A DNA stretch of 64,000 nt from assembly GCA_035578905.1 (NCBI GenBank), contig JAQJVL010000252.1:941705-1005704 (forward strand), written 5' to 3'. This DNA is from Stictocephala bisonia. Lineage: Eukaryota > Arthropoda > Insecta > Hemiptera > Membracidae. Below are positions 1 through 11,062 of the stretch, one piece after another; the stretch's first letter is position 1, and every line of letters begins with the position of its first letter. Position numbers and translations under genes: made by a program. Under the pieces are notes generated by a model. The model had not been told where the DNA came from and did not search any database. It saw nothing but the letters and a program-made list of their open reading frames with translations.

Positions 1-557
1 AACTCATTTGCTTACTTTTACAGAAAGTTTAATACTGGTGTCAACCTGTAGTCACACACCATTCCAACCAAGGCACCAGCTGTTTGTGTTCTACTCTGTA
101 TACAATGTATATCTCATCCAATACCAATATTTGTGCTCGTGATTTGGTTAGTTAATGAGGTCTACCACAACACCTAATTTAAACAGAATTATAATTACAT
201 GAGACCACACTAGCGCTGCACTACTGTATCCCAAAACAGCTGATAAGGTGACACAACAATTAACATTAGAATAGAATCTACGTGTGCATAAAATCTGTGG
301 TGTTATGCCATAATGTATTTCTGTTATGAGTTGTTGTGTATTAGTTGGTAGTCACCCCATGTATCTCGCTGCACGCGTTACACCTCGGCCTGTGAATGTT
401 GACTACAAATAATAGTAAGTTAACTGTATAAATGTATTTACAGCCTCTCACTCACTATACTTGCATTGCTACCTGTTTATTAGTATAACCACCCAATAAT
501 AATACTAAGCCTATTTCAAACGTGTCCATTTCATTCGCTTTTGTTCAACAGACACTG
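1..557. other. A+T-rich spacer, no supported gene
   Basis: I see no supported gene here. There is a good splice-acceptor-like tract (TTGCTTACTTTTACAG) ending near position 22, followed by about 30 open codons. That open stretch has no recognisable similarity and its donor is unclear, so I do not call an exon. Confidence 0.4.
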
Positions 558-1580
558 TAGGAGATTAGAGTTATTCAGGAAGTTACAGTTCAACAGCCTC
601 TAAAGGAGATCGTATTTATTCAGGAAGTTATAGTTACGATTCAACAGTACATGTAGGAAATCAGAGTTTTTCAGGAAGTTATAGTTCAACAGTATATGTA
701 GTAAATCAGAGTTATTTAGGAAGTTATAGTTACAGTTCATCAGTATATGTAGTAAATCAGAGTTATTTAGGAAGTTATAGTTCAACAGTATATGTAGTAT
801 ATCAGAGTTATTCAGGAAGTTATAGTTCAACAGTATATGTAGTAAATCAGAGTTATTTAGGAAGTTATAGTTACAGTTCATCAGTATATGTAGTAAATCA
901 GAGTTATTCAGGAATTTATAGTTCAACAGTATATGTAGTAAATCAGAGTTATTTAGGAAGTTATAGTTACAGTTCATCAGTATATGTAGTAAATCAGAGT
1001 TATTTAGGAAGTTATAGTTACAGTTCATCAGTATATGTAGTAAATCAGAGTTATTTAGGAAGTTATAGTTACAGTTCAACAGTATATGTAGTAAATCAGA
1101 GTTATTTAGGAAGTTATAGTTACAGTTCATCAGTATATGTAGTAAATCAGAGTTATTTAGGAAGTTATAGTTCAACAGTATATGTAGTAAATCAGAGTTA
1201 TTCAGGAAGTTATAGTTCAACAGTATATGTAGTAAATCAGAGTTATTTAGGAAGTTATAGTTCAACAGTATATGTAGTAAATCAGAGTTATTCAGGAAGT
1301 TATAGTTCAACAGTATATGTAGTAAATCAGAGTTATTTAGGAAGTTATAGTTACAGTTCATCAGTATATGTAGTAAATCAGAGTTATTCAGGAAGTTATA
1401 GTTCAACAGTATATGTAGTAAATCAGAGTTATTCAGGAAGTTATAGTTCAACAGTATATGTAGTAAATCAGAGTCATTTAGGAAGTTATAGTTACACTTC
1501 AACCGTCTCTCTAGGAGATCAGAGTTATTTAGAAAGTTTAAGTTACAGTTTAAAAGTATATGGAGGAGACCAGAGTTATA
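558..1580. repeat. Minisatellite, 45/51-bp units (about 21 copies)
   Basis: Tandem units of 45 bp or 51 bp run head to tail. The longer form has an extra TACAGT after GTTATAG. Both lengths are multiples of three, so a 300-codon frame stays open on the minus strand (600-1502) reading repeats of LLNYNFLNNSDLLHI. The two unit lengths are interspersed rather than blocked. Outer units at both ends are more diverged, as expected of a mature tandem array. I do not regard the open frame as a gene. Confidence 0.95.
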
Positions 1581-4063
1581 TTTCCCGTGAATAATGTGAC
1601 GTGAAATATCGGGAGATAAACCAATACGTGCTGCAAATACTTGAGTTGTTACCGACGTTTCAGGTGTTGAAATGATTATCTGTACCTGTCATTCGAAATG
1701 CGATTCAATATTATTGATACACATGACGTATTTGTCACTTACGATTCGTCCAACCTTTCAGATATCACTGATACGTAGGTAATATTTAATTTTGAGATAA
1801 AATATAATCTTTACCTACATCCGGGGATATTCTGTTTTCTCATTTTAGTTAAAAAAATTATTTTTTGTTCCATTCACGATACATGAATGTAATAATATAT
1901 TATTATGGATATTAAAGTTAAATAAAATAGGCAATAGAGATATCAATAACTCATTGATATCAACATATATTATTTGCACGAGTTTTTTCAACTTTCTCTA
2001 ATTGTGATCTTACTAATAGGTCTAATTATACGTAAAACATATTTTTTACTTATAAACGGAGGCCGATTTTCTATAAGATATGATATTATAAATCACTTAC
2101 TTTAAAATGGTAAGGAAATAACTTTATTTAGTACTTTTCATTACATAAATACTAATTGTTACATAACACAAAGACTACAAAGTAAAAATTTAACATTTCA
2201 CTAACATTTTTTTGTTTTTTTAGTTAAATTTATCAAGTTGCTTGTTATACCTTAAAAAATCCTCTCACTGAATGTTAGAATGATATATTAAATCTAGATT
2301 ATAGCTTCTTGCTTTAAGAGTTAGTGGTAGTAAAGCTGTTATTTTATAGCACCCATATAACGGTTCCATTAATTTAATACCTGCCAAAGACTGGTGGCAA
2401 TACCGGTAGCTGTGTAAACATTAAAGTGTAACCGTAATAAAAGGTCATGATGAATGTTTTTATTTTAGAAAATCCATACCTTTAGAAAGTGCTACAGGAA
2501 ACCGGTTTTTATACTATGAGTTTGTGATTTAATATTAGCATAGTGAATTCACTGCTATTTAGCACTAAAAAAAGCCTAATATTATGATGTTGGTTTATGT
2601 TTATTTATTTTATATCGTGCTGATATTCATGCACTGATAATTAAGCACGATATATCGTAAGTGTTGTGCATTAATAGAGAAACCCAAATTAATTAAAATT
2701 TAAAAAGTTAAATTAATTACCAAAGCAAAAGTATATCATATACAATACATTAAAAATATGTTAAAAATATAGTCCTGTTCAACATTATTACTGGATTTCT
2801 TATATCGGGTTTTCATCATAAGAGAAATCAAAACAATTCTGATAATCCTTTTCTTTATTCTTTGATTTCTTTTATCTGTTTTGTGGTTTTATATAAATAA
2901 ATAAGATTCCCTTAGCTGCTCTTTCAGTACAAGAATAAACAGAGAATATCATCCATATATTTTTTTATTACTTTTTTACGCCGACCCTTTAGCAAAATTT
3001 GACTGTGATATGGTTTAACTAAGAACAAAATGGAAAATTTTTTAAATAAAAAAAACATGTCATGTAATAACCGAAAATTTAAATGTTCAAGTAATTCATA
3101 TTTTTACATTGTTTTTTAGTAGTATACCTTGATAATATCTGACAACTTGGACATGTTTAAGGCTTCTACAACTAATTAGGCATTAGGTACTTAAGAAACT
3201 AGTAGGGCTCCTGTAAGCTGTCAGTTCCAGGGAGCTTTGTTGTACTTTGCTAACTTAAAACAAAGCATTGTTAGCAGACTAATTCTCCATCGTAATAGCT
3301 AGCTAGTTAGCGATGTAGTTTAACATAACATGTACACATTTTAAAGAGATAGTTTCATCACTTTTGGAATGTAAAAACATGATTGACAATAACATCACTT
3401 ATTATGTACCTGATTTTGTTAAGGTCGTTCGTTCGGGTGCCCATTTTAGCACTCTAAGGAATTTTTGTTCTAGATGTTATCGCAACTGCCGCTAAGAGTA
3501 AAGATCCTGACTCACTAATGAATAAGCAATGTATTCCGCTCCCCTCTCACCTCTTCACATACCCAACATGCCCCGCCCCACAAATTTGACAGATGGACGT
3601 AATTCCCACATTGATAATAAACTCTAGCAATGTTACTAATTACTAATCTACTCTTTTAGCCAAAACTAAATGTACAAATTTCAACTCAAAATTTGAACAA
3701 ATATCATTTAAGGAAAAATAATTGGTAACACTTTTAGAAAAATATTTTTTTTAGATTTTAGACTCTATATACTAAGTTGATTAGTACCTTTTGTACACTG
3801 TATTCTCAATAAATTATATCACATGGTTTGTTCATTAGTTATGCAAAAAAAAAGTCTAAATTAGTCACCTTGGGCAGCCATATCTCCATAGAGAAATTGT
3901 TTATAATTTTTCCCGTAACACATTTATCACATAAATGGATATTAACAATTTTATTCAAACAGTTTTTTAAAATTATTTTCGATAGAACACTCTTAATCCC
4001 AGTCCACACGACGTGGGACTCGGCGAGTCGCTGATTATGGTTATCAATGATTTTGTGAGCTAG
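1581..4063. other. A+T-rich spacer
   Basis: No gene is supported apart from the tentative terminal exon at 3474-3589. Two small hairpins are visible. GATATCAAT pairs with ATTGATATC at 1939-1961. ATATCGTGCT pairs with AGCACGATAT at 2612-2653. An open frame on the minus strand at 3839-4093 runs into the GC-rich hairpin at 4064 and has no recognised relatives. Confidence 0.5.
3474..3589 (+). CDS. Tentative terminal exon, unassigned
   Basis: A strong acceptor (TTTTTGTTCTAG) precedes an open frame whose first complete codons read VIATAAKSKDPDSL and which closes with TGA at 3587-3589. An AATAAA lies about 30 bases downstream near 3617, which would suit a last exon with a short 3' untranslated region. 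The predicted tail is rich in proline and cysteine (PLPSHLFTYPTCPAP). I recognise no family. A stop-free stretch of this size can arise by chance, so this is a weak call based only on splice-site quality and composition. Confidence 0.18.
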
Positions 4064-4099
4064 CTCGAGGTGGCTCGGGCTCGTACGAGCCACCTCGAG
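4064..4099. repeat. GC-rich perfect inverted repeat (14-bp stem)
   Basis: CTCGAGGTGGCTCG at 4064-4077 is followed after 8 bases by its exact reverse complement at 4086-4099. The loop and inner stem also contain the palindrome GCTCGTACGAGC. The surrounding 3990-4230 is markedly more GC-rich than its neighbours and may be part of an older mobile element, but I cannot find its ends. Confidence 0.85.
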
Positions 4100-4310
4100 G
4101 CAGTTCCCACCAGTTGTCGGTAAATCACGGAAATGTTAAAGGGTTTTGCCTTGGCAAAACGCGTCTGGCTTGGCTAGTGCTACTGTCTACACGACCTGCT
4201 TTAGTCCGTACTGGTGACTCACAATTGGGAACAATATAGGAGGGTGCAAGTTTATATTTTTATTGTGAATTTAAAACTATTTAGTGTTTATCTGGGAAAT
4301 GCTGATTTTA

Positions 4311-5214
4311 AGGCCTTTTCACACCGAGATCTGTCACATAATGTCCAGTAACGTAACGTAACGTAACAAGTGGCCAATTCACACCGCCGCAGACGTCCGC
4401 AGACGTTCGCGAGGCACTGGTCTGAGTTTCCCTCGTTTTTCTCCCTCCAAATTCGTCAGTCGCTGGTGAACTTCTGAGGTGAGAAGATGTCTAGTGAAAC
4501 GTGGCATGATAACGCGTTTTCGCAAAGTGTTCCATGGTATAATAATTCGTTCTCAAGAAGTGTACCGTGGTTGGAAAATGAAGATAGCTCAAGTAGTGAT
4601 GACGAATTTGTACTTTTATATTCACTTACCAACAGAACACATTGGGTGCATCCTATAAATCAACGAAGGCGTAGATATGGTGAATACCATCACCTTATGC
4701 AGGACTTGGAGCTGGTCGACGAGCGCTTTATAACGTATTTCCGGTTAACAAGAAATGAGTTTGAAGAGGTGTTGAATTTGATTGATAGTGATATTTAGAA
4801 AAAGGACACAAACTACAGGGAAGCTATTAGCAGCAAGGAACGATTGGCGGTTTGCCTGAGGTAAAACCTCATCAATGAACTGGTCCATAGTTACAACTCA
4901 CAAACAAAATACTATTTAAAGAAAAGGATAAAACAACTCGCACTCCTATGCGACTACCTGGCGTGACTGGAGGACAGGTGGTTTGTATGAGAAGAGGGCC
5001 AGTGCGCATGCGTGAGGCCGCCGACGCCATGTTACGTTTTGAAAAGATCACTCACCGAGCGATCGCCGTGGATTAGTCCGCGTAGTCCGCGGACTAAGCG
5101 TTACGTTTTTTCGGTGGTGTGAATTGCCCCATATGAAACAACGGCGAGCGATCTTTTAAAAAGTCTGTCATGTCCTGTCACATAACGTAACGTTACGCCG
5201 GTGTGAAAAGGCCT
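4311..5214 (+). mobile_element. PIF/Harbinger-type DNA transposon, internally deleted
   Basis: The terminal inverted repeats are AGGCCTTTTCACACCG at 4311 and its exact complement ending at 5214. They are flanked by TTA at 4308-4310 and TTA at 5215-5217, the 3-bp target duplication expected of the PIF/Harbinger superfamily. A second inner inverted pair (CCAATTCACACCGCC near 4374 against GGTGGTGTGAATTG near 5112) lies about 60-100 bp inside each end. CG-rich repeats of the form GTCCGC and GTAACGTAACG lie between. The 904-bp length is too short for an autonomous Harbinger, which needs a transposase of several hundred residues plus a Myb-like protein. The interior carries only the start of a transposase. 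Confidence 0.88.
4487..4864 (+). pseudogene. Truncated Harbinger transposase, N-terminal part
   Basis: An ATG-started frame runs to a TAG at 4796-4798 after 103 codons. In the same frame after that stop the sequence continues KKDTNYREAISSKERLAVCL and ends at a TAA near 4862-4864. The segment FRLTRNEFEEVLNLI followed by NYREAIS..ERLAVCLR is the layout I know from the N-terminal region of animal Harbinger transposases, just before the nuclease domain. The DDE catalytic region is missing, so an internal deletion must have removed it. Features around it support this: the terminal repeats and TTA duplication enclose the frame. The product cannot be active. It is read as an internally deleted, non-autonomous copy with one in-frame nonsense codon. 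Confidence 0.75.
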
Positions 5215-5217
5215 TTA

Positions 5218-5705
5218 CTGATTATAAATGTCAAAAAACGTAGACAATCGGACAATTTTATCATAGTTGTTAAGTTGTCAAATACTTGAAAACACTTGGC
5301 AAGCTCAATATTATACCTTGTAAAATTTAGCGTAACAAGCAAATTAGTATGTTAATGTAAATAAATTTAAAATTCCATTCTATAATTAATATTTTTCGTT
5401 GTTTCAGTCTGCATTGCTAATTTCATTTCCAGGAGTTAAAAATACTGTATTTACTCATAAAGCCCCTATGTTGTTAAGAAATTAAGTTCTATGTGACGCA
5501 CCTTCCAAATAAAGTGTTTAATACGACTCATATGGTCATTAACCCCCAATTTATAGCCACTTTACGTCTAACACCCTCTTTGATGAAACTCCATCAACAC
5601 ACTAAGGCGTAAATTTTTAAATACAGTCCTGGTGGATATAAGTATGTTCTACTACATTTACATGAAAAAATATTTACTGGTTTAAAATTTGTGGCATGGA
5701 GAACT
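5218..5705. other. Spacer including old repeat flank
   Basis: Positions 5217-5260, together with 4209-4310 before the Harbinger element, match a diverged inverted copy at about 10920-11062. Apart from that I see only A+T-rich DNA and no gene. Confidence 0.5.
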
Positions 5706-7866
5706 TGGCTCTACTTGCGTACATATACGCCCATATACTAATAAAGTCTTTCCTGACAGTAATTGCCCCAACCTGCGTACATATACGCCTATATACTAAT
5801 ATAGTTCTTCCAGACAGTAATTGCCCCAACCTGCGTAAATATACGCCCATATACAAATATAGCCCATCCAGACAGTAATTGCCTCAACTTGCGTACATAT
5901 ATGCCCATTTACAAAAATAGTACTTCCAGCCAGTAATTGCCTCAACCTGCGTACATATACGCCCATATACAAATATAGTACTTCCAGATAGTAATTGTCT
6001 CAACCTGCGTACATACACGCCCATATACAAATATAGTACTTCCAGCCAGTAGTTGCCTCAACCTGCGTACATATACGCCCATATACAAATATAGTACTTC
6101 CAGACAGTAACTGCCTCAACTTGCGTACATATATGCCCATTTACAAATATAGTACTTCCAGCCAGTAATTGCCCCAACCTGCGTACATATACGCCCATAT
6201 ACAAATATAGTACTTCCAGCCAGTAATTGTCTCAACCTGCGTACTTATACGCCCATATAAAAATATAGTACTTCCAGCCAGTAATTGCCTCAACCTGCGT
6301 ACATATACGCCCCTGTATAAATATAGTACTTCCAGCCAGTAATTGCCTCAACCTGCGTACATATATGCCCATTTACAAATATAGTACTTCCAGCCAGTAA
6401 TTGCCCCAACATGCGTACATCTACGTCCATGTACAAATATAGTACTTCCAGACAGTAATTGCCTCAACTTGCGTACATATACGTCCATTTACAAATATAG
6501 TACTTCCAGACAGAAATTGCCTCAACCTGCGTACATATACGCCCATATAAAAATATAGTACTTCCAGACAGTAATTGCCTCAACTTGCGTACATATACGC
6601 CCATATAAAAATATAGTACTTCCAGCCAGTAATTGCCTCAACCTGCGTACATATACGCCCATATACAAATATAGTACTTCCAGCCAGTAATTGCCTCAAC
6701 CTGCGTACATATATGCCCATTTACAAATATAATACTTCCAGCCAGTAATTGCCCCAACATGCGTACATATACGCCCATATACAAATATAGTACTTCCAGA
6801 CAGTAATTGCCCCAACCTGCGTACATATATGCCCATATACAAATTTAGTACTTCCAGACAGTAATTGCCTCAACTTGCGTAAATATACGCCCATATACAA
6901 ATATAGTTCATCCAGACAGTAATTGCCCCAACCTGCGTACATCTACGCCCATATACAAATATAGTACTTCCAGACAGTAATTGCCTCAACTTGCGTACAT
7001 ATACGCCCATATACAAATATAGTACTTCCAGCCAGTAATTGCCTCAACCTGCGTACATATATGCCCATTTACAAATATAATACTTCCAGCCAGTAATTGC
7101 CCCAACATGCGTACATATACGCCCATTTACAAATATAATACTTTCAGCCAGTAATTGCCTCAACCTGCGTACATATACGCCCACATACAAATATAGTACT
7201 TCCAGCCAGTAATTGCCTCAACCTGCGTACATATACGCCAATATAAAAATATAGTACTTCCAGCCAGTAATTGCCTCAACCTGCGTACATATATGCCAAT
7301 TTACAAATATAGTACTTCCAGCCAGTAATTGCCTCAACCTGCGTACATATACGCCCATTTACAAATATAGTACTTCCAGACAGTAATTGCCTCAACCTGC
7401 GTACATATACGCCCATATACAAATATAGTACTTCCAGACAGTAATTGCCTCAACTTGCGTACATTTATGCCCATATACAAATATAGTTCTTCCAGACAGT
7501 AATTGCCTCAACCTGCGTACATATACGCCCATATACAAATATAGTACTTCCAGACAGTAATTGCCTCAACTTGCGTAAATATACGCCCATATACAAATAT
7601 AGTTCTTCCAGACAGTAATTGCACCAACCTGCGGACATATACGCCCATATACAAATATAGTTCTTCCAGACAGTAATTGCACCAACCTGCGTACATATAC
7701 GCCCATATACAAAAATAGTACTTCCAGACAGTAATTGCACCAACCTGCGTACATATACGCCCATATACAAATATAGTACTTCCAGACAGTAATTGCCCCA
7801 ACCTGCGTACATATACGCCCATATACAAATATAGTACTTCCAGCCAGTAATTGCCTCAACTTGCGT
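5706..7866. repeat. Minisatellite, 58-bp unit (about 37 copies)
   Basis: Head-to-tail units of 58 bp contain CCAGACAGTAATTGCC, CAACCTGCGTACATATACGC and CCATATACAAATATAGTACTT. Because 58 is not a multiple of three, a minus-strand reading cycles through all three frames, giving overlapping open stretches that are not genes. CAGACAG/CAGCCAG and CTGCG/TTGCG variants are intermixed along the array, which suggests repeated exchange among units. Confidence 0.95.
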
Positions 7867-9027
7867 AAAATAAATATTAGCATGATTTATTTTATCATAG
7901 TAAATTTAAATCATGCAAATTTTACACTAACTGTGACAAGCTGATGGAAGAAGGTAACGAGTGCATTATAAAGAATAGTTTTAGTTAGATCCAAACAAAG
8001 TATCTGTAAAATTATCCATGCCTAAACGTAAGCCCTTTAGTTTCTGTTTGAGTATGTTTGAAATGAAAAACTGCTCTTTAACATTTTTTTACTATAAACA
8101 ATTTAAATAGTGTAAAATATATCTTAACTAATCATAATGGAGTCAACAGTTACCTTGCTTCATTACTGACAATTAAATCCATTAATTTTAAAGCCATGTA
8201 AAACTAACTGTATATATTTTCTCTCATTGTTTATTAGTTTATAAAAACCCTTTCCGAAGCTCAAAAAAATCATAATCTTTTGGACTTTTCCCTTTATGGT
8301 CATCTCAAAAATTAATTTAGCCTTCTCAATTCCATGTATTAAATTATTGATAAAACATCAAGCAATCAATCAAATTGTCCGTTATTTGTAACCCTGTCAT
8401 AACATATGTAGTACTAGACGTATGATTGATTAAAGAGTTATTCTTTAGAATTGTTCACATCTGCGTTGATTTTCATGGAATTCTGCATCAGAGTTTTCAA
8501 ACGACTACTCCCTTGAAAATAGTACCTATACAGTACTCGTATTTAACTTATCTTATAACTTTGATAATAACAAGAACCAATGCGGCTTAAACATTTCTTG
8601 AGTTATTCTTTGTATGTTTAACTATCTCCTTTTTTTACAAAAGTTTTTAATAATTTAAGGGCTTTAAATTATTTTTTTGAATCATGCAGGCCATGACTAT
8701 CTGGAGGAAGAGCTAGAAGAGGAACTTAATTTGATTAAAATCCTTCACATGCCCCATGCCACTAATTTGTTAAAAGTAAATATTTTTCGATGGTAATTTT
8801 CTTGTCAGTTACTAAAAACGTTTTGAATTTTGAACAATTAACTCCTTATCTTAAAAATATATACAAGATATATTCAAAACAAAATCACGTTTTCATTTTA
8901 CTGAACAAATTATTAAAAACATAGATAATTAAAGCATTTCTTTTGCTAACCGATCAGATGTTTTGTAAGTATAATAGTATTAGACGGCTAATGTACAAAA
9001 GGACTATTTCATCAATAAAATTGCACC
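7867..9027. other. A+T-rich spacer with one candidate exon
   Basis: No recognisable gene or repeat was found apart from the small exon-like segment at 8690-8775. Confidence 0.45.
8690..8775 (+). CDS. Candidate internal exon, unassigned
   Basis: The segment is bounded by an acceptor (TTATTTTTTTGAATCATGCAG) and a donor (AAAA followed by GTAAAT). It is 86 bp with a single open frame beginning after two bases. The peptide reads HDYLEEELEEELNLIKIL then HMPHATNLLK and ends on a complete codon. The acidic run followed by an amphipathic stretch looks like a cytoplasmic or coiled region, but I recognise no family. The other two frames contain stops. If real, it would be an exon of a plus-strand gene whose introns hold the surrounding repeats. 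The alternative is a chance open stretch between fortuitous splice motifs. Confidence 0.3.
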
Positions 9028-9619
9028 TGTAGGGTAAGTGCACCAGTGAATGATCCCCCCCCCCCCAGTCAATGGCTGTTTCATATAAATAACATCATAT
9101 TAAGCTTGTATTGTTGCCTAGTCTATCAAAAACCGTCTTAAAAGTAACTTTCGAGGCTGATTTGAATCCTCCCTGTCACTGGTTCAAAAAAGGCACAAAC
9201 AAAATTAAGTGTTCCACCATGTTCATCTTCAGCTTCCCCACTATAGCGTATCGTACAAACAAGGCCGGCTGTATTTTTAGATGTTCTTTTATTATTGATT
9301 GAAACTGGAATATATTATAATACATAATTGACAGTTAACATGTTAAGGCCTAAAATTCTACTCATCTTAAGATCTAACTCCTAACCAACAATAATTAATT
9401 ATACAGTCGGTCATTCACTGGTGCAATGATTTATGTACGATAAATTGTATTTTCACTTCTCTGTTTAGAAGTGAACATATACATTAGGTTTTATATTTCA
9501 GAAGTATAGGCAAGACGTTTAAACTATTCCCTACACTGTGACGTAAGAGCCTATCTTCCCATGTAAGACTCAAGTGGAAACTCAAACTTAAACGGCCATT
9601 CACTGGTGCACTCTCCTTA
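9028..9619. mobile_element. MITE-like element with 28-bp imperfect terminal repeats
   Basis: The left end TGTAGGGTAAGTGCACCAGT and the right end (its inverted counterpart at 9592-9619) agree at about 22 of 28 positions. A third inverted copy of the core GCACCAGTGAATGA lies inside at 9412-9425. A run of 12 C residues lies just inside the left end (9055-9066). Minus-strand peptide-like remnants such as VCTIRYSGEAEDEHGGTLNF lie at about 9180-9270 and hint at former coding content. I see no clear target duplication, so the superfamily is undecided. Confidence 0.5.
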
Positions 9620-9817
9620 CATGTTACTCTTTTTTAAGTAAATACATTTTACCGAGGTCTCATCACCTGAAAAATATAATCTTTTAAAATGCCGTTGCTG
9701 CTATTTATAATAATGTAAACCACTGTAAGAAATGGTTAAACATAAGAACTAATAGTTGATTATTAACTAACCTCAGTTGTGTTTATAACGCAGCCTGATA
9801 AATCATTACACATAATC

Positions 9818-10165
9818 GGTCGGTAGCTCAGGTGGTTAAATCCCAGCCTCATGTGCTAAAAGTTCTCAGTTTGATCTCAATCAGAATCGTAACACATTCT
9901 GAAAGAGATCAGCTGATAACCACCGGCTGTTCGTTTGTCATTGGGCTATTTAATTAATGACACTTACTAAGGAATAGTCGGCCTTAGTTTCCAACAATTC
10001 GCTCATATACACTCATCACACTCATTCGAAATCCATATTCGCCCATATCTTGACGATAAAATGAAATGAAAAATGAATTTATTACAGGAGCAAAGTTAAG
10101 ACTGTAAAGTCCTCTGTAACACTGAACCCATAAGAATCGGCGTTTAATAATAAATAAATTGCTCA
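9818..10165 (+). mobile_element. tRNA-derived SINE, copy A
   Basis: The head GGTCGGTAGCTCAGGTGG matches a tRNA gene 5' end with an A box (TAGCTCAGGTGG), and a degenerate B box (GTTTGATCTCA) follows about 45 bases later. The body holds ATTGGGCTATTTAATTAATG, then CTACACTCATCACACTCATTC-like sequence and CCATATCTTGACGAT, all shared with copies at 14335, 37070, 38080, 41015 and 44098. The 3' tail is A-rich with AATGA repeats. RNA polymerase III promoters of this kind define tRNA-derived SINEs. The element is non-coding. Confidence 0.75.
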
Positions 10166-10919
10166 TTTTGATTCTAATGACTCACCAAATACTCAGCTTT
10201 ATGCTCACATCAATACCAAAACGTTTACTGTCTGAATCGGTAATAATTAATTAAAAATAATTATCATAGAACTAATCTTAATATTGTTTTGAAAAGAGAA
10301 CAAGTAAATTATGGATGAAGTAGTTTCATCGTTGATGAAAATGGATGTCCTAGTCCCCCCCCCCTCTCTACTGCCACCTACCAGAGTTGTGAGCATCGAG
10401 TCGTGATAAATGTCGGAGTCTGAGACAAAGCAACTTGATCTTTTGTACCACACCCCGTCTTTTGTCTCACGGCAGCATCATTTTGAAATCCCTTGGCTTT
10501 TTGCGAACTTTACGCCCACCATATTTAAATATTAATTACACCTACGCATACACGTCAGTCATTTCTACACAACCTTCACTTATAAGAATTAAAAAAAATG
10601 GTTATTTAATACTTTAAAAAATAATAAAACAAGATAACACGTGACATAAGCTGTTGGCTTTTTGTCGTAAAACATGTTAAACGGGCATGTTTGAGTCATA
10701 AAATTCATTATTTCTTCACCACCATGATACAAACTATGGTAATCTAATTTACATTTAAATCATCTGTGTGAGACTGTAATCAAGACGTTCTAACTTTACC
10801 TCTGAGGGGAGCACAACATGGCAACATTGTAAATCTTGAGCGCTTGGCTCCTTTCTGTCCCATGGCAATTTTGTTTCCGGTCTTGATGAATCACAACTAG
10901 TGTCTGATAGTTTTATAAG
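10166..10919. other. Spacer, no supported gene
   Basis: A+T-rich DNA with a short C run at about 10356-10365. No gene is supported. Confidence 0.45.
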
Positions 10920-11062
10920 TTAAAATTGTCCGATTTACTTCATTTTCTAACATTTATAATCAGTAAAAAAAAGTACTTCTCAGTTAAACACTAAACAGAG
11001 TTTAATTCCCACCAGTAAAAATAAAGTTTTACCTTCCTACATTATTCTAAATTGTGAGTCAC
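10920..11062 (-). repeat. Diverged relative of the Harbinger flank, without the insertion
   Basis: Read on the minus strand this begins GTGACTCACAATTTAG, continues through TTTAGTGTTTAACTGAG, and then runs directly into TTACTGATTATAAATG and ATCGGACAATTTTA. The same order occurs on the plus strand at 4209-4310 and 5215-5260, but there it is split by the 904-bp Harbinger element. This copy therefore looks like the unoccupied form of the same older repeat, with a single TTA at the junction. Confidence 0.7.

Noticed and set aside
600..1502. 300-codon minus-strand open frame as a repetitive protein gene
   Set aside because: It is wholly explained by a minisatellite whose unit lengths are multiples of three. 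There is no unique N-terminus, splice context or promoter evidence.
5706..7866. 58-bp repeats as a CRISPR-like array
   Set aside because: Units are contiguous with no unique spacers, and the window is eukaryotic in character.
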